From NCBI GenBank assembly GCA_964554065.1, contig CAZKMQ010000002.1, forward strand, positions 1 through 40,398: 40,398 nucleotides of DNA, read 5' to 3'. The notes beneath the pieces were generated by a model. The model saw nothing but the letters and a program-made list of their open reading frames with translations, was not told the DNA's origin and searched no databases. Positions within the stretch are counted from its first letter, which is position 1. Each line of letters starts with the position of its first letter. Source of the DNA: CAZKMQ01 sp964554065 (GTDB lineage Bacteria; Patescibacteriota; Patescibacteriia; Magasanikbacterales; JBBTQS01). Made by a program: the position numbers and the translations under genes. Below, in pieces: positions 1-6,407 of this stretch.

Positions 1-52
1 AATATAGGTTTATGATTATATTAGGTTGCTCTAATAACATATGGGGGTGTAA

Positions 53-1360
53 ATGAAGAGAATTCCAAATATTCCTTGGCTTGATCGAGAGGAGGTCAAG
101 GATATCGTGCTCAAGCTTTTTGATTTGGGTTTGATCAAGGTTGATGATACGTTCAGCCTGCCGCTCAAAAGTGGCGGGAAAACTGACGTTTACATTAACT
201 TGCGTGATGCGCGGAGTAAACCAGAAGCATTGCGGTATTTGGCCGGTGTGTTTACCAGGCCGCTTCGCATTGCAGACTGCAAGCGTTTCGTTGAGGTGCC
301 GGATGCGATTTCGTGCCTTGCGCCTTTGGTCGCAGAGCAGTTGAGCATTCCTTATGTCACAGTACGCAAACAGGGCAAAAGTGGCCATGCGACAAGTGGC
401 AAATTCATTGGTGAGCTTAATGCCAGTGAGCCTGTGTGCATTATCGACGATGTAATCACAGATGGCGCTTCCAAAAAACCTGCGATACATGTAATGCGTG
501 ATCGTGGAGTAAATGTGGATGCTGTCGTGGTGCTTGTAGATCGCATACGTGCCTGGGATCAGGATGGTTTTTCTCACATTCTTCAAGTGCCGGTTTGGGC
601 TGGCATGACGCTGCATGATGTGCGACGAGTGTTGATCGAAGAAGGTCGGATGCGTCGGTGCGATCCTGCGATGGAGAAGAAGAATCCAATTATACTTGCG
701 CTGGACATTCGCGATCCGCAACAGCTCCTGCCGATCCTGGAGCGCTTGCGCCCGCTTGGGTGTACGCTCAAGGTGAATGACTTGGTGTTTGAGGAGGGTT
801 TCAAACACTTGCTTCCGGAATTGCAAGTGTATGGTCGTGTCATGGTGGACATAAAGGGCCACGATATTCCTAACACTCTTAACAACATCAGCATGCGTTT
901 GTCCAAGTACGAGCCGTGGGCAGTCACGGTTCATGCGTCTGGTGGCACAAAGATGGTGGAACAGATTGCTGGCATTACTAGCCAGATCGAAACCAAACTG
1001 CTTGCCATTACTGTACTCACTTCACTCAAGGATGAGTGCAGGGACATTTATGGCAAGGAAGCGAGCGCTAAAGTCATGGATTTGGCTAGGATTGCCATGG
1101 ATGCAGGAGCCAATGGTCTGGTGTGCAGCGCACATGAGGTCAAAGCATTGCGTGAGGTTTATCCAGAAGCATTGCTAGTTACTCCTGGTCTGCGAAGTCC
1201 TGGAGCTGATGCTGGTGATCAAGAGCGTGTTGCAACACCTGCCGTGGCTAAGAAGAACGGGGCAGATGGGCTGGTCATGGGTCGTCAGATCATGAACAGT
1301 ATGGATCCAGTAGCTGAAGTGAAGCGCGTGCTCACTAAGGAGTTGGGGATCGTGCTGTAA
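53..1360 (+). CDS. pyrEF: Bifunctional orotate phosphoribosyltransferase / orotidine-5'-phosphate decarboxylase (UMP synthase-type fusion)
   Basis: This 435-residue protein carries out the last two steps of de novo UMP synthesis: orotate plus PRPP to OMP, then OMP to UMP. The N-terminal half (about 1-210) is OPRT-like, with the PRPP-binding loop VCIIDDVITDGASK near residues 131-144. The C-terminal half (about 222-435) is OMP decarboxylase, with IILALDI at its start, the catalytic motif DIKGHDIPNT, then VTVHASGG, and the phosphate-binding end TPGLRSPGADAGDQ followed by GADGLVMGR. The order OPRT-OMPDC is that of eukaryotic UMP synthase. A GGGGGTG ribosome-binding site lies about 5 bases before the ATG. 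The next gene rightwards is separated by a terminator and its own promoter, so this gene ends its transcript. It is the only de novo pyrimidine gene here besides the UMP kinase at 22868. Confidence 0.93.
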   Translation: MKRIPNIPWLDREEVKDIVLKLFDLGLIKVDDTFSLPLKSGGKTDVYINLRDARSKPEALRYLAGVFTRPLRIADCKRFVEVPDAISCLAPLVAEQLSIPYVTVRKQGKSGHATSGKFIGELNASEPVCIIDDVITDGASKKPAIHVMRDRGVNVDAVVVLVDRIRAWDQDGFSHILQVPVWAGMTLHDVRRVLIEEGRMRRCDPAMEKKNPIILALDIRDPQQLLPILERLRPLGCTLKVNDLVFEEGFKHLLPELQVYGRVMVDIKGHDIPNTLNNISMRLSKYEPWAVTVHASGGTKMVEQIAGITSQIETKLLAITVLTSLKDECRDIYGKEASAKVMDLARIAMDAGANGLVCSAHEVKALREVYPEALLVTPGLRSPGADAGDQERVATPAVAKKNGADGLVMGRQIMNSMDPVAEVKRVLTKELGIVL

Positions 1361-1380
1361 CAGCAAAAACAGCGAAAAAA

Positions 1381-1413
1381 GGCTGTATAGTTAACTCTAT
1401 ACGGTCTTTTTGT
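1381..1413 (+). terminator. Intrinsic terminator of pyrEF
   Basis: A 10-bp stem (1381-1390 with 1397-1406, including G-T pairs) has a 6-nt loop and is followed by a T-rich tract. It lies 20 bases after the pyrEF stop. Confidence 0.8.
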
Positions 1414-1453
1414 TTAAATTTAGCAAAATAATAGAGAAACGTCCACCCAGGAC

Positions 1454-1482
1454 TTGACAAAATTATCAAAATATGCTATAGT
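1454..1482 (+). promoter_or_regulatory. Sigma-70 type promoter with extended -10
   Basis: TTGACA at 1454-1459 and TATAGT at 1477-1482 are 17 bases apart, and TGC immediately precedes the -10. Transcription should start near 1489, which gives the next gene a leader of about 285 bases. Confidence 0.85.
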
Positions 1483-1525
1483 GGCCAGTTCACAGTACTA
1501 CTGTGCGCATTACAACGAGGAGAGA

Positions 1526-1585
1526 GTGGATAAAACAGGTGGATTTTTCTGCCTGCAAAAGATGGTTTGTATTCTCTTTTCGTAA
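1526..1585 (+). CDS. Possible 19-codon leader peptide
   Basis: A GTG-started mini-ORF follows GAGGAG at 1517-1522 at a short 3-base spacing. The peptide reads VDKTGGFFCLQKMVCILFS and stops at TAA 1583-1585, inside the loop of the following hairpin-terminator. This arrangement would let translation of the peptide affect terminator folding, as in attenuation. The short spacing, GTG start and lack of homology make it tentative. An overlapping GTG frame at 1539-1619 runs through the terminator and is another possibility. Confidence 0.25.
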   Translation: MDKTGGFFCLQKMVCILFS

Positions 1586-1608
1586 AGATCTATACAAGCC
1601 ATTTTTTG
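1562..1608 (+). terminator. Terminator hairpin inside the leader (candidate attenuator)
   Basis: An 11-bp stem (1562-1572 with 1592-1602, one G-T pair) is followed at once by TTTTTT. It lies between the promoter at 1454-1482 and the Cys-rich gene at 1775. Transcription must therefore read through it, or be stopped by it, to express that gene. Confidence 0.7.
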
Positions 1609-1610
1609 TT

Positions 1611-1719
1611 TCAGAGTGAGTAACGTGTAGAGGAGGGAACGCTTCAATTTGGACTGGCTTAAAATATATATTCGGCCTTAAGTCCATTGTGCAGCTCTTC
1701 TGCACTTTACTCGCTCTGA
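1611..1719 (+). ncRNA. Conserved leader RNA element, copy A
   Basis: The arms 1611-1635 and 1695-1719 pair over 25 positions with a single mismatch. Inside is a second stem, TGGACT 1650-1655 with AGTCCA 1681-1686. It closes a conserved loop: GGCTTAAAAT, five variable bases, then TTCGGCCTT (1656-1679). The same architecture recurs at 2577-2678, with the inner stem fully changed yet still paired. I do not recognise it as a known riboswitch. It ends about 55 bases before the start of the 1775 gene, and a small CCGAA/TTCGG hairpin follows it. Confidence 0.8.
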
Positions 1720-1774
1720 TTGTCCGAACGTTTCGGCATGAAGATTGAGAATACGCTCTTCCTTGGAGGGAAAA

Positions 1775-2440
1775 ATGAGCGCAGGATTCGATAGTAACTT
1801 CGCCCAGAACAGCAACCCCAAGACCAGCCGTGAGGACGGCGAGAAAGATGTCTTCGTCCCGGCCACTGTGGTCAAGGTAGAGGATGTGAAGCTGCGCCAG
1901 GCGCGGCTGGAGCGGATCGCAAGCGATCCGCGGTTCAAGAAGGAGTCGAAGTCGCAGAAAGAGCGCTTCACGCCGGAGTTCGAGATGTACATCTGCACCC
2001 GAGTTGGGTGCGGAACCAGCATGTCTCCGGCACAGGCGCTAGTGCCAGACCGGAGTGTATTCAGCAAGGAGTTGGGCAAGGAGAAGTTCTTGACCGATGA
2101 CCTGAAGGTGCTCGCGGTCTGCGGTCGCAGATGCGTCGAGCTCAAGTACGGACCAGATTGCAGGTCTTACCGCCACAACCTGGTCTATCGGCAGCTGCTC
2201 TCTGATCAGCAGCGCGACTACGAGCGCAAGCAGCGCAGAGCGCAGTATTTCCCGCGGTCGGAGCGTAAGGCTCCGGGCGCAAAGACCAAGGGCGCCTTCG
2301 GCAACGTCCAGAACTCCGGCTCGGATTCGTACCGGGCCAAGAAGGCGGCGAAGCGGGCTGCCTCCAAGGAGCTTCGCGACGGCATGAAGGGCAGCGAGAA
2401 CGGTCAGACCGGTGCTGACCGCGCTGGCAAGAAGAAGTAG
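1775..2440 (+). CDS. Cys-rich basic hypothetical protein with one putative zinc-binding module
   Basis: I do not recognise a named family. The 221-residue protein has a charged N-terminus, then C74-x4-C79 and, 36 residues later, LTDDLKVLAVCGRRC, giving C116-x3-C120. That pattern is shared with the 2748 and 9121 proteins and suggests one zinc site. The C-terminal half (about 145-221) is strongly basic, rich in K, R, A and G, and probably disordered and nucleic-acid binding. The ATG at 1775 is chosen because GGAGGG lies just upstream (1765-1770); an upstream in-frame TTG at 1745 lacks a ribosome-binding site. The gene is markedly GC-richer than its neighbours: 37 of the 60 bases from 2281 are G or C. 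It has its own promoter and a long structured leader. An RNA- or DNA-binding role is inference. Confidence 0.8.
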   Translation: MSAGFDSNFAQNSNPKTSREDGEKDVFVPATVVKVEDVKLRQARLERIASDPRFKKESKSQKERFTPEFEMYICTRVGCGTSMSPAQALVPDRSVFSKELGKEKFLTDDLKVLAVCGRRCVELKYGPDCRSYRHNLVYRQLLSDQQRDYERKQRRAQYFPRSERKAPGAKTKGAFGNVQNSGSDSYRAKKAAKRAASKELRDGMKGSENGQTGADRAGKKK

Positions 2441-2525
2441 CCGACTTCTTCGCCAAGTCCTAGCCCACGCTAGGCAAACCAACGGAACGGGGTGATGATG
2501 CAACGCGTGTCACCCCAATCCAACT

Positions 2526-2561
2526 GATCAGTTCACTTTGTGGAATGATCTGAGGATTTTT
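2526..2561 (+). terminator. Probable terminator of the 1775 gene
   Basis: An 11-position stem (2526-2536 with 2540-2550) has one mismatch and a TTT loop. It is followed after six bases by TTTTT. Two other hairpins precede it in the same spacer: CCTAGC/GCTAGG near 2459-2474, and GGGGTGA/TCACCCC near 2488-2515. Confidence 0.5.
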
Positions 2562-2566
2562 ACAAT
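2538..2566 (+). promoter_or_regulatory. Possible promoter of the 2748 gene
   Basis: TACAAT at 2561-2566 has TTGTGG 17 bases upstream (2538-2543). Transcription from here would begin near 2573, placing leader element B at the very 5' end of the mRNA. The -35 is weak and overlaps the preceding terminator. Confidence 0.4.
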
Positions 2567-2576
2567 AAATACTCTA

Positions 2577-2678
2577 TCAGAGTGAGGAATGTGAGAGGAG
2601 GGCACACATAGAGATAGGCTTAAAATCTAATTTCGGCCTTTAAATCTCGACCAACTTCTCCCACATTCCTCACTCTGA
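2577..2678 (+). ncRNA. Conserved leader RNA element, copy B
   Basis: The arms 2577-2600 and 2655-2678 pair over 24 positions with one mismatch. The inner stem GAGAT 2611-2615 / ATCTC 2644-2648 closes the same loop as copy A: GGCTTAAAAT, five bases, TTCGGCCTT (2617-2640). Several outer-stem positions differ from copy A but remain paired; for example a T-A pair becomes G-C at position 11 of the stem. The inner stem is changed on both sides. This is direct compensatory evidence for RNA structure. It ends about 70 bases before the ATG at 2748. Confidence 0.8.
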
Positions 2679-2747
2679 TTCGTTATGTGTTTACGCACGT
2701 GATGAAAAAGAGTAAAATCTAGAACAGTTCCTAGGAGGGATGTTCAC

Positions 2748-4076
2748 ATGTCTGACTCGAAAGAGAAAGACCGTCGGCCTCGTCGTCCTCGACAAGGTCA
2801 GAGTAGCGGTGGTAACATCGCATCGTCAATTGCAGGCTGGCAGTTCCAAGGGACTGATCCAGCAGGAGTGAACCTGCTCGAGCAGGTTCGCGAGAATCTT
2901 CGTGCGCGGGAGGAGTCTGAATCGGAGGAGCAGGAAAATCGTGCTCCGTTCAAGGTGCAGCCGCCGGAGATGGTGGAGTGCACAATGGATGATTGCGACA
3001 AGGAAGGTCCTTTTCTTTTCCGCAAGGCCTCCACTCCGAGAACTGACAAGATCGCCTTGTTCCTTCACAAGGACGAAAGCGATCTGACCGCTGATGACAT
3101 CCTTACCGTGGCTACGTGTCGTCGGTGTGGTCGTCGTTCCAAGAACACGTCGCCCATCGTGACCGTCTGGCGCATTGTCGTCGGGTGTATCGGTGACGAG
3201 GAGGGTTTCAGGCCTCGGCGGGGGAAGGATTCGCAAGTCAAGACTCGCAAGCCGAGTCGGGCAGAGCAAATCCGTCAGCAGAAGCTGGAAGAAGGCGGAA
3301 AGGAATGTGGTCAGAAAGGGTGTCAGTTCGTACTGATGCCTGATCAGGTTCGGTTCCCCAGTGATCTTGGAGAGCTGGCATCAGTTGCTGGCGTCGAGGT
3401 TGGGGAGTTGGGCTGCGATCACGTCTTTGACTTGATTCGGTGCAAGAAGCACTTCAAGCCGACCTGGGGTATGGACTTTCGCAGCAAAAGCGTGACTGAT
3501 TACCAGAGTACCAAGGATGGTATTCTGGCGGCACGTGAGTTGGTTGAGATCGAGGCTCAGGAAGAGCTCGCGGAGTGTGAGCAGCAGGCCAAGGCCAAGG
3601 AGGCTCGGCTTGCCAAGAAGAAGGAGCTTCGTGAGGCTCGACTTGCTAGCAAAGCGTCTGCTCCTAAGAAGGCAGATGCTGATGCTCATCGCAAGACTAA
3701 GGGGCGTCGTGCTTCCACCAAGAAGCGCAGTTCTCGTCCGCGATCTTCTGGTGGTGACAAGGGGGGTGGCTCTCGTCACTCTTCCGGAAAGGCGCATCAA
3801 GCACCTAGCTTGAGCTCATCGCAGCGAAGTGATGACGAGCGACAGCCGAGAATCTGGATCACGAAGGCTTCGCAGCCTGTGGTCACGAAGATCTCAGGTC
3901 TTTCGAAGATCGCCATGGAGATCAGCTCCATGAGTCTGGATACTGATGACCTGAGTCAGGAAAGCGCAGATGCGCTGGCTTGGGCAAAGATGTTCGTCTT
4001 GGCGGAGAAGTTCGGAAGCAGCACGAAGAAGCTGCATCCGCCACAGATGGTCGTCGAAATGCTCACCGTCAACTAA
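2748..4076 (+). CDS. Cys-rich hypothetical protein with two putative zinc-binding modules and a basic low-complexity region
   Basis: I recognise no named family for this 442-residue protein. Module 1 is C78-x4-C83, then LTADDILTVATCRRC giving C124-x2-C127. Module 2 is C187-x4-C192, then CDHVFDLIRCKKH giving C232-x2-H235. Both match the layout of the 1775 and 9121 proteins. Residues about 258-300 are rich in A, E, K and R and probably form a helix or coiled coil. About 300-355 is a basic Ser/Arg/Lys/Gly stretch. The last 80 residues look folded again and contain no cysteine. AGGAGG at 2733-2738 supports the ATG. It is transcribed separately from the 1775 gene but carries the same type of RNA element in its leader, so the two are likely paralogues under one control. 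Nucleic-acid binding is inference. Confidence 0.8.
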   Translation: MSDSKEKDRRPRRPRQGQSSGGNIASSIAGWQFQGTDPAGVNLLEQVRENLRAREESESEEQENRAPFKVQPPEMVECTMDDCDKEGPFLFRKASTPRTDKIALFLHKDESDLTADDILTVATCRRCGRRSKNTSPIVTVWRIVVGCIGDEEGFRPRRGKDSQVKTRKPSRAEQIRQQKLEEGGKECGQKGCQFVLMPDQVRFPSDLGELASVAGVEVGELGCDHVFDLIRCKKHFKPTWGMDFRSKSVTDYQSTKDGILAARELVEIEAQEELAECEQQAKAKEARLAKKKELREARLASKASAPKKADADAHRKTKGRRASTKKRSSRPRSSGGDKGGGSRHSSGKAHQAPSLSSSQRSDDERQPRIWITKASQPVVTKISGLSKIAMEISSMSLDTDDLSQESADALAWAKMFVLAEKFGSSTKKLHPPQMVVEMLTVN

Positions 4077-4078
4077 AT

Positions 4079-4156
4079 TCCTCACTAACGTGAGGTCCTT
4101 ACATCATGTTCTGTGGTGTAAGGGGATGGGGTGGCTTAGTTAACAGCTAAGTCACT
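4079..4156 (+). other. Three tandem hairpins downstream of the 2748 gene
   Basis: CCTCAC/GTGAGG comes right after the stop. It is followed by an 11-bp stem starting CCTTACATCAT (loop GTTCT), then a 9-bp stem GTGGCTTAG/CTAAGTCAC flanked by a G-run and a C-run. None is followed by a T-tract, so they are more likely a 3' stabilising or processing structure than a simple terminator. A fourth long-loop stem, TCATCGCTC/GAGCGGTGA, lies at about 4172-4208. Confidence 0.55.
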
Positions 4157-4249
4157 CCCGCCCAATTCTATTCATCGCTCAATTTTCAAACTTTTCACAG
4201 AGCGGTGATTAGATAGGGTGTCATCAGATGCTCTACTGTCTATACTTTT

Positions 4250-4645
4250 GACAAAGGGCTTACCAGCCTGGTTTTACAAAGGGTGCGTACCGGAAAAATC
4301 TTTCAGTACATATGACAGACATGACGTTAAGTAAAAGACGTCACTGGATCGTTCTTGCAGCCGACAGCATTGCAATGTCAGTCTTATAAAAGCCACGAAG
4401 TGGTCAGCTGGCGGTGTGAATGGAAGATTGTGAAAACCTCATTTTAAGAGGGGATTAACAATCGGAAACCGGCGCCTGTATGCAGGCAGCAATGTCAAGA
4501 CGAAAAAACAAACAGGGGAGGATCGCTGGATTGCTCTGCATTCCAAACACTCCCTATCCCACAGCAAGACAAGCGCACATTATATCCCCACTCTCTCTTG
4601 TCTTGCTATGGGAGACAATAAATCGGTCGTATGGCCGGTTTTTTG
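4250..4645 (+). ncRNA. Candidate structured noncoding RNA of unknown class
   Basis: No convincing ORF exists between 4077 and 4729. A perfect TTGACA lies at 4248-4253 with TGG-TTTTAC 18 bases downstream, and a second candidate -10 (TATACT) lies at 4241-4246. Between these and the terminator at 4622-4644 there are many local hairpins. They include TGACGT/ACGTCA near 4323-4344 and CCAC-GAA-GTGG near 4393. GATTGT/ACAATC near 4426-4462 encloses CCTC/GAGG. GCCTG/CAGGC lies near 4474-4487, and an 8-bp stem TGGATTGC/GCATTCCA near 4527-4545. A 17-position stem at about 4556-4612 contains GCAAGACAAG/CTTGTCTTGC. I looked for RNase P, tmRNA, SRP and 6S signatures and did not find them. It could also be a very long leader of the HU gene, but the terminator argues against that. 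Confidence 0.55.
4622..4644 (+). terminator. Intrinsic terminator ending the noncoding region
   Basis: A 7-bp stem (4622-4628 with 4633-4639, loop GTAT) is followed by a run of six T. Confidence 0.75.
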
Positions 4646-4663
4646 TTTGAAAAAAATTTGCTA

Positions 4664-4692
4664 TTGCATAAAAACCCATATATTTGTATACT
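4664..4692 (+). promoter_or_regulatory. Promoter of the HU gene at 4730
   Basis: TTGCAT at 4664-4669 and TATACT at 4687-4692 are 17 bases apart. The predicted leader is about 30 bases and has no Shine-Dalgarno sequence. Confidence 0.6.
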
Positions 4693-4729
4693 TTTGTCAC
4701 ATTGTTAATAACCCTTAAGCTATCATACT

Positions 4730-5014
4730 ATGGCAAAAGGCCTTTCAAAGTCACAGCTCATGACAGAGCTTAGTGAAAAGTGGGGTGTTTCAAAGAAAGA
4801 AGCAACCGAAATGTTTGAAGGATTTATCGATTTGGTGTTTGACCACGTTAAATCTGATGGGGAGCTTATGCTTCCAGGAATGGGTAAGCTAGTAAAAGCG
4901 CATCGTAAAGCGCGCATGGGACGCAATCCAGCAACTGGTGAGGAAATTCACATTGCTGCAAAAACCGTTGTAAAGTTCCGTGTTTCAAAATCTGCTAAAG
5001 ACTCAATTCTGTAA
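4730..5014 (+). CDS. hup: HU/IHF family DNA-binding protein
   Basis: This 94-residue protein is the usual HU length. It begins with the helical dimer region (KSQLMTELSEKWGVSKKEATEMFEG, split here as the first 30 residues). The flexible DNA-binding arm is around MGRNPATGEEIHIAAKTVVKFR, with the conserved R-NPATGE-I core and the intercalating proline. It should compact and bend DNA as a dimer in the nucleoid. No ribosome-binding site is visible before the ATG. It is monocistronic, with its own promoter and a terminator right after it. A second, less similar HU gene lies on the minus strand at 6850-7215. Confidence 0.93.
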   Translation: MAKGLSKSQLMTELSEKWGVSKKEATEMFEGFIDLVFDHVKSDGELMLPGMGKLVKAHRKARMGRNPATGEEIHIAAKTVVKFRVSKSAKDSIL

Positions 5015-5030
5015 ATTTAGACGTTTATTG

Positions 5031-5059
5031 AAAAACCTGCCTGAAAAGGTGGGTTTTTT
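5031..5059 (+). terminator. Terminator of the HU gene
   Basis: The stem ACCTGCCT/AGGTGGGT, extended by AAAA/TTTT, closes a GAAA loop and ends in a T-run. Confidence 0.85.
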
Positions 5060-5071
5060 GGTATATTTAGC

Positions 5072-5100
5072 TTGACAAAGTCGATTATTTGTGTTATTCT
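5072..5100 (+). promoter_or_regulatory. Extended -10 promoter of the 5220 gene
   Basis: TTGACA 5072-5077, a 17-base spacer ending TGT, then TATTCT 5095-5100. The leader is about 113 bases. It contains AAACACG/CGTGTTT near 5131-5154 and a GCC-GTAA-GGC hairpin just before the ribosome-binding site. Confidence 0.85.
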
Positions 5101-5219
5101 AGGAAGTACTTTGTCGACCATGTATGTACAGGAAACACGGCATGTTGCGCGTGTTTAGGTTTGAAAGCTGTTGTACAAGATACAGGTTACATCTTCGCCG
5201 TAAGGCAAGGGAGTTGAAA

Positions 5220-6311
5220 ATGACAAAGTTGATTGAGTTCCTGAAAAAATTAGGTGAGGCAATCCTCATCTTGGTTTGCTCCTTTAAGTGGGGCTTCTTG
5301 CCACAGAAGTTCTCTCCAGAGTTCGACTGGAGAAACAAACCAAAAACTCGAGTATCTGAAGGTGTTGTGGTCTGGTACTCGTGTGCATTGAGTATTGTCT
5401 TCAGTTGGTACATTGCTGAAGACGCGCTTCTTGTGTGGTTTAACCCATGGATCTACTTGATCCTTCCATTTGCTGTACTTCTTCTTGGTTTGCCACTGCT
5501 AATGCTCATTCAAGATAATAGAAGCGGGTATGCTCATCGCTCTTGGTCGTCTACGTTCAAGCTGAACGCTAGTGCAGTTTTCTTTGGGGCAGTCCTGTTT
5601 GTTGGGTCTGCGCTCATAGCAATTGCGATGAGTTCTAGCTATGCATGGTATCAGTTACTAGTTGTGGTACTTTGTGCTCAGCTAGTCGCTGTCACACTTT
5701 TTTTCATTCTGAATCCAGATACCAGCATGAATGAGAGAAAGAGAGCAGGAGGATTCCTAGTTGCTGCGCTTGTGTCATGCTCTATGACGCTTTTCATGTC
5801 GTTCTACTACTTTCTCATGCTTGTTAGTGTGGTGGTAGTGGGTGCGGCGTGGGTGCATCGTGGTCGTGATCTCTGGAAGGACATCCGAATAGAGGTACAT
5901 CGTAGTATCTGGGGGAAGCTCGAAGCCGAGGCGAACATTCTTCATTTAGAGCTTAAGCTCACGCAGAAGGCTGCAAAGATAGCTGAGGCTGATCTTGCTT
6001 TGCAGGTTGAAGTTGCTAATAAAGCAATCGAAACAGTGGATCTAATGCGAAAAGGAGAAGCGGAATTGTTGCGTAAGATTAATGATCTGACGCTGAAGCT
6101 CACTGATATCTGTGAGTTCAAGTCCACGTTGGCTCTGATCATCACCAGAATTCGCAACGACCGGCGTCGCGGAGACAAGCATCTTGGTGAAGCGCGACGT
6201 GATCTAGAACGATTCTTCGCAGTTCTGGTTCCTGACGAGAATGAGAGGCTTGCGCAGTACTACCGGGCAGAACACCCAGACGAGGAAAGGGCCAAGCAGG
6301 CTGTCTCGTGA
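5220..6311 (+). CDS. Polytopic membrane protein with C-terminal coiled coil, function unknown
   Basis: I recognise no family. From the ATG at 5220 the protein has 363 residues. That start is chosen because AGGGAG lies about 7 bases upstream; an in-frame ATG at 5124 would add 32 residues with no ribosome-binding site. About five to six hydrophobic segments span residues 45-210. They are followed by a charged helical region at about 220-300 (heptad-like, rich in L, A, E and K) and a basic stretch RRRGDKHLGEARRD. The layout suggests an inner-membrane anchor with a long cytoplasmic coiled coil. It is a single-gene unit with its own consensus promoter and a strong terminator. A structural or scaffolding role is only a guess. 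Confidence 0.75.
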   Translation: MTKLIEFLKKLGEAILILVCSFKWGFLPQKFSPEFDWRNKPKTRVSEGVVVWYSCALSIVFSWYIAEDALLVWFNPWIYLILPFAVLLLGLPLLMLIQDNRSGYAHRSWSSTFKLNASAVFFGAVLFVGSALIAIAMSSSYAWYQLLVVVLCAQLVAVTLFFILNPDTSMNERKRAGGFLVAALVSCSMTLFMSFYYFLMLVSVVVVGAAWVHRGRDLWKDIRIEVHRSIWGKLEAEANILHLELKLTQKAAKIAEADLALQVEVANKAIETVDLMRKGEAELLRKINDLTLKLTDICEFKSTLALIITRIRNDRRRGDKHLGEARRDLERFFAVLVPDENERLAQYYRAEHPDEERAKQAVS

Positions 6312-6369
6312 ATAGTTTAAAAAAACAACTAGAGTGTGATTGTTGAGTAACACTCAGCGATTGAACTCT

Positions 6370-6407
6370 CCCCGCATACGCGACGCGTATGCGGGGTAGT
6401 TTTTTTA
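6370..6407 (+). terminator. Strong terminator of the 5220 gene
   Basis: A 12-bp GC-rich stem (6370-6381 with 6385-6396) with a 3-nt loop is followed by eight T. The T-run overlaps the stop region of the convergent minus-strand gene. Confidence 0.9.

Noticed and set aside
2039..2503. 154-residue minus-strand ORF opposite the 1775 gene
   Set aside because: It is a shadow of a GC-rich gene. The plus-strand frame has a ribosome-binding site, a Cys module and a basic tail shared with paralogues.
1642..2642. A conserved peptide GLKxxFGL read through the loop of both RNA elements
   Set aside because: The frame is aligned in both copies, but neither has a usable start codon after its GAGGAGG.
1611..2678. 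The two long inverted repeats as a MITE or transposon ends
   Set aside because: No target-site duplication or transposase is visible. The stems differ by compensatory changes while the loop is conserved, which fits an RNA better than mobile DNA ends. Not fully excluded.
4077..4729. RNase P RNA, tmRNA, SRP RNA or 6S RNA
   Set aside because: I looked for the conserved cores (GAGGAAAGTCC, ACAGAA, a tag-peptide frame with tRNA-like ends, GGAAGCAG, a 6S-like open bubble) and saw none of them.
5124..5219. N-terminal extension of the membrane protein from the ATG at 5124
   Set aside because: It has no ribosome-binding site and falls in the structured leader. The ATG at 5220 has AGGGAG at good spacing.
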